A DNA stretch of 64,000 nucleotides from Erysipelotrichales bacterium (GTDB taxonomy: Bacteria; Bacillota_I; Bacilli_A; Acholeplasmatales; WRBM01): positions 1 through 64,000 of the forward strand of contig WRBM01000003.1 in NCBI GenBank assembly GCA_009784525.1, read 5' to 3'. The translations under genes were made by a program, and so were the position numbers. The stretch's first letter is position 1. Every line of letters starts with the position of its first letter. The notes beneath the pieces were generated by a model that had not been told where the DNA came from, did no database searches, and saw only the letters and a list, made by a program, of their open reading frames with translations. Shown here piece by piece: positions 18,029 to 26,878 of the stretch.

Positions 18029-18378
18029 ATAAATTCACAAATTTCATTCAAAAATGCTTCAGTTATTACTTGCTCATTAGCTATTTGAATCGTTGCTTTT
18101 GTATATTTATATTGCGGAAATTTATCTTTAATATATTCAACTAAAACATAATCATCGCCTAATTTTTCAAAAGACCAAATTGAAATGTGATTTTTATATG
18201 CACCATAATATAAAACACCTTTGCCCTTTATAACCACTTGTATGGCAGGAAGTCTTATAACTTTATCTTCAGAATCATTTATTTTATTTCTAATAATTCT
18301 TCTAATCATCCGTAATTTTTCTTTATTAATTGCTTCTTGTTGGTTAAAGTAAAGATTTACCTCGTCAAATATTTCCAT
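18019..18378 (-). CDS. DUF1801/YdhG-like protein
   Basis: A 119-residue cytoplasmic protein with the DUF1801 pattern: IRLPAIQVVIKGKGVLYYGAYKNHISIW and, near the end, YKYTKATIQIANEQVI. Members include YdhG and frataxin-like Fra of Bacillus, linked to iron handling, but most are uncharacterised. Its 3' end overlaps the partial third unit of the tandem repeat. Confidence 0.75.
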   Translation of the reverse strand: MEIFDEVNLYFNQQEAINKEKLRMIRRIIRNKINDSEDKVIRLPAIQVVIKGKGVLYYGAYKNHISIWSFEKLGDDYVLVEYIKDKFPQYKYTKATIQIANEQVITEAFLNEICEFITN

Positions 18379-18540
18379 TATCTTCCTCTATTCTAATGCA
18401 GCCACAAAAATGTAAAATTTTCAAATATAAGTTATTCTATTCATATTTATCTGCCTGTAGCTGTCTCGATTCGAGCAACATCTGATTTTACCAGTATGAA
18501 GATTGCTAACTGCATAACAAGCTAATTTAATAATCTTATG

Positions 18541-19371
18541 TTACTTATTCCTGTTCTCATCTAGTATTCCATTCTTTAAACTAGCTTTATATGTTAAAAA
18601 GATTGAAATATATAATATACACAGTAAAACAAATGTAACAATATTCACATAAATAAATGCATTTTGAAATCTTAGGATTAATAAAATAGTCAATAAAACC
18701 GTCGCGACAACTACTAGTTTAAAACTTTTAGAAGCCCTATCAAGCGTATAACCTAAGCTCTTTAACAAATAAAAATTTGCTATTGTCATCATAACAAGGG
18801 TAATGCCAGTCAAAAGTAAATTAGTGCTCCTACTGTTAGATGCTAAAATTAAACTGCCACTAACAATAAAAGTAATCAAAAAGAACGCACTTCCCGTTAA
18901 AATTCCATCATGATATTTGTAATCACTGATTAATTCTTTATTTTGATAATAGTTGCGAAAGCTAATTCTTTTAGCTAAAAAAGCAAAAGTTGCTAGGCTA
19001 AAAATAGTTAAGGATGCAATAACTAAAATTGTTCTTACCAGAGTTTCTAATTCTCCATGACTAAAAATAAACAAAAGACTTGCGCAACAATAAAAGAAAA
19101 CCAGCATCACAAAACTCAGTTGAAAACTAGCTATTTGCTTATAGTTCAAACTATCTTTGGGCTTCTCAGCACCATCAGGCAGCGCAAATAATTCATTGAT
19201 ACTGACCTCTAATACTAAAGCTATTTTTGGCAACATATCAATATTAGGATAGACAGTCCCTAGTTCCCATCTGGAAACAGTTTTATCGGAAACATTCAGT
19301 TTTTCCGCCAGCTGCTTTTGCGTCATATTAAGTATTCTGCGTCTATTTTGAATGATTTCGTTAATTTTCAT
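18541..19371 (-). CDS. XRE-type transcription factor with membrane domain
   Basis: The 276-residue protein has an N-terminal helix-turn-helix (QKQLAEKLNVSDKTVSRWELG, about 18-38) and six hydrophobic segments from about 85 onward. It looks like a membrane-tethered XRE regulator of the kind common in Firmicutes. I start it at the ATG at 19371 (MKINEIIQNRRR), where homologues typically begin; a TTG start at 19395 is also possible. An 8-codon open frame with a strong ribosome site ends one base before the ATG. The regulon is unknown. Confidence 0.8.
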   Translation of the reverse strand: MKINEIIQNRRRILNMTQKQLAEKLNVSDKTVSRWELGTVYPNIDMLPKIALVLEVSINELFALPDGAEKPKDSLNYKQIASFQLSFVMLVFFYCCASLLFIFSHGELETLVRTILVIASLTIFSLATFAFLAKRISFRNYYQNKELISDYKYHDGILTGSAFFLITFIVSGSLILASNSRSTNLLLTGITLVMMTIANFYLLKSLGYTLDRASKSFKLVVVATVLLTILLILRFQNAFIYVNIVTFVLLCILYISIFLTYKASLKNGILDENRNK

Positions 19372-19372
19372 A

Positions 19373-19399
19373 TTATAAGCGCATGTTATAAACAAACAT
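19373..19399 (-). CDS. possible 8-residue leader peptide
   Basis: An ATG at 19399 preceded by GGGAGG reads MFVYNMRL and stops one base before the ATG of the XRE gene. The ribosome site fits this ATG better than the regulator's own. It may couple translation or mark an alternative TTG start for the regulator. Confidence 0.3.
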   Translation of the reverse strand: MFVYNMRL

Positions 19400-19424
19400 A
19401 CGTTTCCTCCCTTGTCTTATTTTA

Positions 19425-19460
19425 TCAAAAAAGCAGGTTTTTATTAACTCCCAAACCTGC
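19425..19460 (-). terminator. terminator of the muropeptide operon
   Basis: On the minus strand GCAGGTTT and AAACCTGC pair perfectly and are followed by TTTTTTG. It lies after the lyase gene and just before the XRE gene, whose promoter must overlap it or depend on readthrough. Confidence 0.85.
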
Positions 19461-19519
19461 GATTTTCTCTCATATTCTGAGAATTGGTGATTTTATAGCT
19501 TAATGTAGCCGCAAAATAG

Positions 19520-20962
19520 TTATAAACTATCTCCAAAGTCAACTTTAAATTTATTAACTAATTTTTCTTGCCACAGCTGATTTTCTTCTAGTTTACCTAA
19601 AAAGAAACGTAAAACCTTAGGCTCTTCTGAAAATTTCAAACCACCGATTAAATGACGATTATCATAAAGCCAGCTGATTCGATCAACTGCGTACCTGATT
19701 TGCGATAAAGTAAATACGCGTCTTGGAAGAGCTAAACGTACTAATTCAATATTTGCGAAAGTTTCTGAACCATCTTCTTTACGTGATTCACTAATAGTTC
19801 CCCGTTCCATGCCTCTAATACCACTAGCTAAATAAATAGCCGAACATAAAGCCCCTGCCTGATATTCTTCTGGTTTAAGATGCGATAAAAAGGCTCTAGC
19901 ATCTAAGTGACAGCCAAGTCCTCCAGGTGGAGTAATAACTGGCACATTATTTTCTTGAAACATTCTGCACATCTCAGCGATAAACTGTGGTCCTTGATTG
20001 ATCATTTCATAATCTAATGCCTCGTCTAATCCTACTGTGATTGCTTCAATCTCTCTCACACTCATACCACCATAGGTAAGAAAACCTTCATATAAAGGTA
20101 TTAGTTCCCTTAACTTAATATAAAGATCTTTATTCCGAGTTACAATACCGCCACCACGAGCTGAGCTTAGTTTACGAAAAGAACAGTAAACTATATCTGC
20201 GCAAGCAAAAACCAATTTATTAATTTCTTTAATACTAAGGTGCTGAAATTCTTTTTCCCGTTCTTTAATAAAATATAAATTATCCGTTAAAAGACTGGCA
20301 TCAAAAACTACAAGCAAATTATTTTTACGACAAATTTTAGCAACTTCCTGAAGGTTTTTTAAAGATACTGGCTGACCACCGATCAGATTAGTCCCAAGTT
20401 CCATACGAACAAAGGCAATATTACTTTTTTCTGATTTAATTACGGCTTGTAATTTATCTAGATCAAGATCACCTTTAAAAGGATTTTCACTTTTTGGTTC
20501 AACAGCGTCTTTATTAAATAACTCTAACACTTGACCACCATTGATTTCCATGTGTGCTTTTGCAGTCGTAAAGTGATAGTTATTAATCACAATGTTTCCA
20601 GGTTTAATAAAAACCTTAGAAAGAATATGTTCACAAGCTCTTCCCTGATGAGCAGGCAAAAAATAATCCATATGAAAAAATTCTTTAACCTTAGATTCTA
20701 AGCGTTTATATGATTCACTTCCGGCATACGAATCATCTGCCATCATCATTGCTGCTACTTGTTTATCACTCATCGCATTAACGCCAGAATCAGTAAGCAT
20801 ATCTAAAAAAACTTCATTGCTTTCTAATAAGAAGGTATTATTGCCGGCCTTTTTAATCGCTTTTAATCTTTCATCGATTGGCAGAAGATTCAATTTTTGA
20901 ATTGTTCTTACCTTATGCATTTCTAATGGAAATTCCTGACTTTTATAAAACTTAATACCCAT
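19520..20962 (-). CDS. tyrosine phenol-lyase/tryptophanase-family enzyme
   Basis: The 480-residue PLP enzyme follows the beta-eliminating lyase pattern: LTDSGVNAMSDKQ (57-68), SYAGSE with the catalytic Tyr at 79, HQGRACE with Arg108, VFDAS with the PLP-binding Asp221, and Lys264 in SFRK as Schiff-base lysine. The sequences FTT (131-133) and MERG match residues that hold the phenol ring in tyrosine phenol-lyase rather than tryptophanase. The Arg in the DATR motif of that enzyme is Leu here. The likely reaction is cleavage of an amino acid to pyruvate, ammonia and a leaving group; the substrate is unsure. It is last in the muropeptide operon. Confidence 0.8.
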   Translation of the reverse strand: MGIKFYKSQEFPLEMHKVRTIQKLNLLPIDERLKAIKKAGNNTFLLESNEVFLDMLTDSGVNAMSDKQVAAMMMADDSYAGSESYKRLESKVKEFFHMDYFLPAHQGRACEHILSKVFIKPGNIVINNYHFTTAKAHMEINGGQVLELFNKDAVEPKSENPFKGDLDLDKLQAVIKSEKSNIAFVRMELGTNLIGGQPVSLKNLQEVAKICRKNNLLVVFDASLLTDNLYFIKEREKEFQHLSIKEINKLVFACADIVYCSFRKLSSARGGGIVTRNKDLYIKLRELIPLYEGFLTYGGMSVREIEAITVGLDEALDYEMINQGPQFIAEMCRMFQENNVPVITPPGGLGCHLDARAFLSHLKPEEYQAGALCSAIYLASGIRGMERGTISESRKEDGSETFANIELVRLALPRRVFTLSQIRYAVDRISWLYDNRHLIGGLKFSEEPKVLRFFLGKLEENQLWQEKLVNKFKVDFGDSL

Positions 20963-20964
20963 TT

Positions 20965-21705
20965 CTACATCCCTTTTCCTAAAAATTCAAGTGTTTTTTG
21001 ATAAAGCCTTTGCCTATTATCGATTGTTCCAAAGCCATGATTAGCTTTAGTAATAATCTCTAATTCTGCGTTAGGAAAAGCCTTTAAATATTTTATTCCA
21101 TAACTTAAAGAAACCGCCTGATCATTTTCACCATGAACAATTAAAACAGGTCCTTCAAAGTTTTCTAACTGATCATAAGTCGGATAATCAATTAATTCTT
21201 GATAAAACTGATAGCTTAACTCCATTCCGCCAAGATCACAGTTTCCATTAGGCAAAATCTTCGCTTTATTATCAAACCACATCGCGCCTATTTTGCTTAG
21301 ATTTCCAGCCGGTGCCCAAAGAATTACTTTTTCAACTTCCGAAACGCTTTTGATTAATTGGCTCGCAACAAAACCACCCATAGAAAACCCTAAAAGAATT
21401 ATTTTTTTATTAATATTTTCACGAGCATAAGTGATGATTCTTAGCGCATCATCAATAAGCGAAGTCGCTGTCATATCCTGAAAATCCCCATCTGAGTCAC
21501 CGTTTCCACTAAAATCAATTCGCAATGACGAAAAACCATTTGTCGCTAAAACCTTAGAAAAGCTTTTAAAAAGATAAGTATTTTCATTTTTATTACCAGT
21601 GAAACCATGAAACATGATAACTAATGGATCTTTATTATTCTGATAAGTCCAATAACCTCTCAAAATTTTTGGTCCTGCAATTTCGATATGTTTTAAAATC
21701 ATCAT
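20965..21705 (-). CDS. alpha/beta hydrolase, cinnamoyl-esterase-like
   Basis: A 246-residue cytoplasmic hydrolase with oxyanion region HGFTGNKNE (33-41), DFSGNGDSDGDF (64-75), nucleophile elbow GFSMGG with Ser108, and a C-terminal KANHGF carrying the catalytic His. These features match the feruloyl/cinnamoyl esterase-like branch. In this operon it might remove an ester such as O-acetyl from imported sugars, but that is a guess. Its ATG overlaps the mupG stop by one base, with the ribosome site inside mupG. Confidence 0.8.
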   Translation of the reverse strand: MMILKHIEIAGPKILRGYWTYQNNKDPLVIMFHGFTGNKNENTYLFKSFSKVLATNGFSSLRIDFSGNGDSDGDFQDMTATSLIDDALRIITYARENINKKIILLGFSMGGFVASQLIKSVSEVEKVILWAPAGNLSKIGAMWFDNKAKILPNGNCDLGGMELSYQFYQELIDYPTYDQLENFEGPVLIVHGENDQAVSLSYGIKYLKAFPNAELEIITKANHGFGTIDNRQRLYQKTLEFLGKGM

Positions 21706-22742
21706 TATTCCTCCTCACCAATAATCAAAAAATTAAAGGTTGTTTCACTTTCTATATTACGCCACAAAAATTCGCTATCAATGAATCCTATAACATTAAC
21801 CTTTTTATCTTGGGGAAGTTTTTGTTTAATAATCGAAACTTCGCCGCGATAACGTTCGTAAAGATTATTATCAATAACTATTGCGCCAGGCTTTCTTTCA
21901 ATTGTATTAAAAGGTTTTATATCACTGCCCTTAAAAACTAAGCTACGTCTTAAATAATCAGATTCATCAAAACGAAATCGATGTTCGCCTTTAAGTATTT
22001 TTCTTGTTTTTGCGCAGATATCTTTCTTAATTGTTATCGGTATAAGTATTTTATCGCCACAAAAGCTTTTAGCTAACCTAATTTCTTCTTTAGTTGCCAG
22101 AGCATCTCCAAAAAACACTTCATCACAACCTAAAAACTTTAATTCGGAAATTGCCTGACCAATACTTAAACGGCGATGAGCCTCTATTGTTGGTAATCCT
22201 TCAAAAATTGGTGGTCTTTTACTTGCGCAAGGAATATAGGCCATAACAGAAATTTTCATTTTATTTAAGTGCCTATTGATATTTTTGACTTGCTCATAAT
22301 TTAAACCAGTATAATTTTTTGGATAAAAGTTATGACTAGCTCTGATTCTATTTAAATCTAAACCCAAAAATAGTAAATTTTCAAGTTTTTCTTCTGTTAA
22401 AGTAGAAGCATTTAGTTCAATTTTACAGCTATAATTCTTAGCTATCTCAATAATGTCTTGATCAGTAAAGCCATAATCAAGCCTCACAGCATAGATATCA
22501 TTTAAAAAAGCTAGATTAAGTTTTGTTGGTTGGGAAATATCAACAATCAATTTGATGTCCAATTCTTTCGCAAATTTTTTAATCGCCTCAAAATCAGAAA
22601 CAAGTGATTCATTAGCTTCTGGCATATGCATAGAAGTAAAGATATATTCAATACCTTCTTCTTGACAAAGCTTTAAAAAAGCTAAATTATCGCCAATTGT
22701 ATATTTTTCAAGACCTAAATAAAGACTTGCGCCAAGCCGCAT
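21705..22742 (-). CDS. mupG: 6-phospho-N-acetylmuramidase MupG (DUF871)
   Basis: The 345-residue TIM-barrel protein shows the DUF871/MupG pattern: MRLGASLYLGLE at the start, IFTSMHMPE near 35, the LGLDLNRIRASHNFYP region and GCDEVFFGDALAT. Staphylococcal MupG cleaves MurNAc-6-phosphate-beta-1,4-GlcNAc in the cytoplasm. The ATG at 22742 has AGGTGA upstream and is preferred to a GTG three codons earlier. It sits beside the alpha/beta hydrolase gene in an operon with MurQ, AnmK, NagZ and NamZ, which supports the assignment. Confidence 0.88.
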   Translation of the reverse strand: MRLGASLYLGLEKYTIGDNLAFLKLCQEEGIEYIFTSMHMPEANESLVSDFEAIKKFAKELDIKLIVDISQPTKLNLAFLNDIYAVRLDYGFTDQDIIEIAKNYSCKIELNASTLTEEKLENLLFLGLDLNRIRASHNFYPKNYTGLNYEQVKNINRHLNKMKISVMAYIPCASKRPPIFEGLPTIEAHRRLSIGQAISELKFLGCDEVFFGDALATKEEIRLAKSFCGDKILIPITIKKDICAKTRKILKGEHRFRFDESDYLRRSLVFKGSDIKPFNTIERKPGAIVIDNNLYERYRGEVSIIKQKLPQDKKVNVIGFIDSEFLWRNIESETTFNFLIIGEEE

Positions 22743-22757
22743 ATTAATCACCTACAT

Positions 22758-24557
22758 TTATTCTTCTATAATATCAGTTATAACATTGACATTAAATGTC
22801 CGATACTCTATTAAGCCGTTTCGTAAAGTCAAACGATAAATATCTAATCCAGGCTCATTATCAAAGATTAGTGTGCCAAAGGCTAACTCTAGAATAATTT
22901 CATTTCCAAAGAAATTAATAAAGCTAAAGGTGCCATTAAATCCTTTAATTGAAAAGCTTTCTTTGACTTCTACATCTTCAAACCAAATGTTTCCGGCTCC
23001 TTTATCAACTTCAGCCCGATAAAAGCTAGATTCAAATATCGAAAGGGCATTGGCACCAAGATTTGCTTCAAAATCATTTATTTCACTTTGATCGATCCAT
23101 AAATTGCCAAACTCTTTTTCAACTTTTAAATAATCGATATTAGCTTCCTGCACCAACATGTGACCTGATGGTTGATTAGCAGTTATATTTTCTGCGCTTA
23201 TTCTAATCAAATCAATATGAGCATTGGAAACATTTAAGGTAATATCCTTAAAATCACCCTCAGTTAAGCGAAAACCCGTGCCCTGGCCATTAAATAAAAT
23301 ATTTTCTCCAGTCACTTTATTTAATACAAATACACCTCTAGAAACATCTATATCAATATCTTTGATGTGACTTTCTTCGACAATCATTTGAATTTGAGTG
23401 CCTTTTACTACAAAGTTATTAAATTCACTTTCTTCAATTCTAATTAATCCAGCCTGTGATTCAAGTTGAAATTCTCCATTTATTAAATTCTTGATTTCAG
23501 CAGTTAAGCGAACGCTTTTTAAGTCAATATAGCTTATTTCCATATCTTCTAAAAATACTTCAAAATTACGACCAGAAATTACTAATTCTTCAACTATAGA
23601 ATCATGCATTTGAAAAGTCATTAAATCACTTTCGATTTCTACTCTTTTAACAGGTTGTGCTAGATAAAGAATCATTCTTGCATCAGGTTCTGGTAAAAGA
23701 AAAAATAGATCATTGCGTCTTCTTTCGCTAAAGTCTAAGATTAACACGCCATCAACAATCGAAAATTCTAAATCATTATTAAAGGTAAAATGATATTCAA
23801 AACGGGTTTCATTACTTTCGATAATTTCTAAAGTTATGTCACGACTCCTGACTAAAATATTATCAAAATCCGCCTCTAAAGTTCTTGAATAGCTTTCTCT
23901 TGTAATATTACGTCTGCTATCATGGATATAAGTTCCTTCCGTAAAGTTTGCGGAAAAATAAATAATAACCATTAAACCAACAAACACATAAATAAACTTT
24001 TCCAGTCCTTTTGGTTTAATCTTTAATTTTCGTAAAATAGTGAATATAGTAATTTTATCATAATTATATTTTGGTGGAAATTCGAAAAAATGTTGACTTT
24101 TTTCAATTAACTTTCTTGCTAGAACCAAAAAAAGTTCTACTGCCAAAATTAAAATCATTAAATAAAAGATGATATAAAATAATAAAAATAATCCGGAAAG
24201 CACTTCTCTGATATTAAAAATAATGATTGTAAGATTAATCATTTCCCGAACAAACAATATAGCCAACAAAGTCAGAAAAAAAACCAAAAAGAGTGCTAAA
24301 GAAACAAACAGTACCCCTAAAAAAATCTTTTTCCAGCGGCCAAACGCCACTGGATCAACTTTATTCTCCCGACAAAAATCCGCTAAGATTTTCGCTGGTT
24401 CTGGCATGCTGTTATAAATCTCTTCATCGTCTATTCCGGAATCTAATTTTTCATCATAAAGATTACGGTAATGAGCAATAATTGTTTTAACATCTGATCT
24501 TGGCAGATAACGAAGTTCATATTTAAGTTTATCAAAATAAAGATTTCTGTAATCCAT
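22758..24557 (-). CDS. DUF1700 (HAAS)-DUF4097 membrane protein
   Basis: The 599-residue protein starts with a HAAS/DUF1700-like helical domain (LKYELRYLPRSDVKTIIAHY through PAKILADFC). Several membrane helices follow between about 75 and 215. The rest is a long repetitive beta-solenoid of the DUF4097 type with short strands (LEADFDNILVRSRDITLEI and many similar units), probably outside the cell. HAAS proteins are often encoded with PadR regulators, but none is here. The role in a muropeptide operon is unknown; an envelope sensor is possible. Confidence 0.75.
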   Translation of the reverse strand: MDYRNLYFDKLKYELRYLPRSDVKTIIAHYRNLYDEKLDSGIDDEEIYNSMPEPAKILADFCRENKVDPVAFGRWKKIFLGVLFVSLALFLVFFLTLLAILFVREMINLTIIIFNIREVLSGLFLLFYIIFYLMILILAVELFLVLARKLIEKSQHFFEFPPKYNYDKITIFTILRKLKIKPKGLEKFIYVFVGLMVIIYFSANFTEGTYIHDSRRNITRESYSRTLEADFDNILVRSRDITLEIIESNETRFEYHFTFNNDLEFSIVDGVLILDFSERRRNDLFFLLPEPDARMILYLAQPVKRVEIESDLMTFQMHDSIVEELVISGRNFEVFLEDMEISYIDLKSVRLTAEIKNLINGEFQLESQAGLIRIEESEFNNFVVKGTQIQMIVEESHIKDIDIDVSRGVFVLNKVTGENILFNGQGTGFRLTEGDFKDITLNVSNAHIDLIRISAENITANQPSGHMLVQEANIDYLKVEKEFGNLWIDQSEINDFEANLGANALSIFESSFYRAEVDKGAGNIWFEDVEVKESFSIKGFNGTFSFINFFGNEIILELAFGTLIFDNEPGLDIYRLTLRNGLIEYRTFNVNVITDIIEE

Positions 24558-24565
24558 CAGGAAGC

Positions 24566-24598
24566 GCCTCCGATAAAAATAAAAGCCCTAAGGCTGAT
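24566..24598 (-). terminator. weak hairpin after the kinase gene
   Basis: On the minus strand AGCC TTAG GGCT is followed by TTTTATTTTT, overlapping the kinase stop. The stem is only four base pairs, so partial termination at most. Confidence 0.3.
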
Positions 24599-25577
24599 AT
24601 TTTTTAATTTCCGAAATAATTTTTGTTTTTGTTTGTTGATCAGCTACTTTTTTGTGAGCCAATTCCAGTGCCCATAAAATAGCTCCTGTTGCAGGTGGTT
24701 CATCAACTACGCGAACAGTAAATTTTTTGTCTGTATGTCTTTTAATCGTTTCTTCAAATGAATCTTGTAAGTCTTTCGTTAAAGCTTTAACCCAGACGCT
24801 TCCAGCTAAAGCTATTTCAACTGGTTGATCAAAATTTAAATTAACCATAACTGAAGCCGCTGCTTTTCCGCGGTTTTCCCCCATGTTACGTAAAATCTCA
24901 ATCGCCACCTCATCACCTTTTTTGGCACAGTTAAAAAGAAAAGAATTAACTTCCACAGATGGTGCACGGCCTTTCTCGATATAGTTTTCGACAAAGTAAT
25001 ATTTATCTTTAACATCAAGTTTTTCTAAGATAAATTCCGTTAACATTGTTTTTTTACCAAAACGGTATAATTCATCATAAACATAACGATAAGCCATTGC
25101 TGTCAAAAAATTTCCGCCAGCATCATCTGATGTAACGTGACCAATACCGCCTACCTGTAGCCAATCTCCGTTTTTATCAATTCCAACACAAACAGTGCCA
25201 GTACCAATAATTGAACAGATACCAACTCCAGATTCAGTGCCGATTTTTATACCTAAAAAACCATCATTGACGACGATAAAATTATCTTGAAACCCTAATC
25301 TTTTCACTACTTTATCAAGCTCATTTTTTTGTTTAGGGCAATCAACGCCAGCTAAACCGAAAGCAGCACCTGCAAAATCAGACACTTTAATGTTATGCTC
25401 TTTTTCAAAATGATCAAAAGCCTTTTTCATTTCACGGTAGGAACCCTCATAACTGTCTTTTAATCCCTCGTGGCTACAAGTACCTAAACGCACACCACAA
25501 ACAAAGTTTCCTTGTAAATCAAAAACCAGATAATCGGTTTTTGTATTTCCACCGTCAACCCCTATTACGTATTTCAT
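24588..25577 (-). CDS. BadF/BadG-type sugar kinase (GlcNAc/MurNAc kinase-like)
   Basis: A 329-residue ASKHA-fold kinase with phosphate-1 motif GVDGGNTKTDYLV (4-16), a second phosphate motif IGTGTVCVG and an adenosine loop at ALAGSVW. The family includes N-acetylglucosamine kinase and clostridial MurK, which phosphorylates both MurNAc and GlcNAc. Its start overlaps the end of the GH4 gene by 4 bases, so it may make the phosphosugar that GH4 needs. A second BadF-type kinase is at 32328. Exact substrate unproven. Confidence 0.8.
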   Translation of the reverse strand: MKYVIGVDGGNTKTDYLVFDLQGNFVCGVRLGTCSHEGLKDSYEGSYREMKKAFDHFEKEHNIKVSDFAGAAFGLAGVDCPKQKNELDKVVKRLGFQDNFIVVNDGFLGIKIGTESGVGICSIIGTGTVCVGIDKNGDWLQVGGIGHVTSDDAGGNFLTAMAYRYVYDELYRFGKKTMLTEFILEKLDVKDKYYFVENYIEKGRAPSVEVNSFLFNCAKKGDEVAIEILRNMGENRGKAAASVMVNLNFDQPVEIALAGSVWVKALTKDLQDSFEETIKRHTDKKFTVRVVDEPPATGAILWALELAHKKVADQQTKTKIISEIKKYQP

Positions 25578-26857
25578 TTTTTAGCTCCGAAAAATTGAGG
25601 CAGATATTCTTTATGGGCTTCTTTCAGTTCATTATAACAAGCTAATGCTTTATTATAATCCAATACTAAAGGATTAATCATTAAAGCCCTCATCGCTTCA
25701 TAATCGCAACCTTTGATAGCAGCTTCAACAGTATGGTTTTCGTAAGCTTTTACCATTTTAATGTAATCTTTGACATGTTTATTATCAAAATTTTCTACTT
25801 TAATCGGCGTTGCGCCCTTTTTGTTGATAATTGCGCCAATTTCTATTGAGTCTGAATCCTTTAAGAAATCAAGTGCACCATTATTTAAACAGTTAACGAT
25901 GTGATGCTCATTTTTATCGTTCCAAATCGCATCTACTAGAGAGATAGCTGCTTCACTATATCTTGAACCACCACGTTTGGATAATTCTTGAGGTTTGTTA
26001 TTTAAATCTAAGTTTTGATAGATATCTAATAACTGAGCCTCGATATCAATACATAATTCTCCGCGTGTTTTTTCAGCTGTTTTTAACTTTTCTAGCTTAG
26101 AATCTTTATAATAATAATACTCTAAATAAGAAGTTGGAATCGCACCAATTGTTTTAATCGCTTCTGCAGGAAAGCCAGAAGTCGGAATATTTTTCATTGA
26201 TTCACTATTAATACCAGCATTAATCGCATCAAACAGATAATCTTTACCGTTATCACGAACAGCTGTAATATAAGCTAAATGATTCAAGCCCATATATTCT
26301 ACAAAAGCATTCGGAAGGTTAAGACGTTTCTTTAAGCCATCAACAGTATTGATTGGCACATTACATAAACCAAGCATTTTCACTTTTGTATGGTTAAGAA
26401 TCATTTCCGTTAAAATACCAGACGGATTAGAGAAATTAATCAACCAAGCATCTGGACAAAGTTTTTCCATTTTGCGGCAAATATCCAACATAACAGGAAT
26501 TGTTCTTAACCCTTTAAAGAAACCGCCAATACCGCAAGTTTCCTGGCCAATTAAATCGTGCTTTAAAGGAATTTTTTCATCTAATACCCGCGCTGGCAAC
26601 TTACCAACACGAATCTGACATAAAACAAAGTCCGCATTTTTTAAAGTCGCATCAAGATCCTTTGTTAAGACAACTTTAGCTTTAATTTTAGCATTTTCAA
26701 TCATTCTTTGGCATAGGTTACCGACAATATTTAGCTTTCTATCATCAATGTCCATTAAATAAAGTTCTTTTAACGGCAGATTAGCTTTTCTTTCGATGAT
26801 TCCTTCGATTAACTCCGGAGTATACGTACTTCCGGCACCAATAATTGCAATTTTCAT
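25574..26857 (-). CDS. GH4 NAD-dependent 6-phospho-glycosidase
   Basis: The 427-residue protein has the GH4 NAD-binding start IGAGSTYTPELIEG, an ETCGIGGFFKGLRTIP region, the metal-site CNVP motif near 171 and the NHLAY motif near 200. GH4 6-phospho-beta-glucosidases open phosphoglycosides by an NAD+/Mn2+ oxidation-elimination route. No PTS is in the window, so the phosphate probably comes from the overlapping kinase. In this operon a phosphorylated amino-sugar disaccharide is a possible substrate, which would be new for the family as I know it. Ribosome site AGGAGG. Confidence 0.85.
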   Translation of the reverse strand: MKIAIIGAGSTYTPELIEGIIERKANLPLKELYLMDIDDRKLNIVGNLCQRMIENAKIKAKVVLTKDLDATLKNADFVLCQIRVGKLPARVLDEKIPLKHDLIGQETCGIGGFFKGLRTIPVMLDICRKMEKLCPDAWLINFSNPSGILTEMILNHTKVKMLGLCNVPINTVDGLKKRLNLPNAFVEYMGLNHLAYITAVRDNGKDYLFDAINAGINSESMKNIPTSGFPAEAIKTIGAIPTSYLEYYYYKDSKLEKLKTAEKTRGELCIDIEAQLLDIYQNLDLNNKPQELSKRGGSRYSEAAISLVDAIWNDKNEHHIVNCLNNGALDFLKDSDSIEIGAIINKKGATPIKVENFDNKHVKDYIKMVKAYENHTVEAAIKGCDYEAMRALMINPLVLDYNKALACYNELKEAHKEYLPQFFGAKK

Positions 26858-26878
26858 ATTAGTTTTCCTCCTAATTTT

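Noticed and set aside
18465-18475. CTCGATTCGAG as a tRNA T-arm remnant
   Set aside because: No acceptor, D or anticodon arm can be built around it, so it is only a short near-palindrome.
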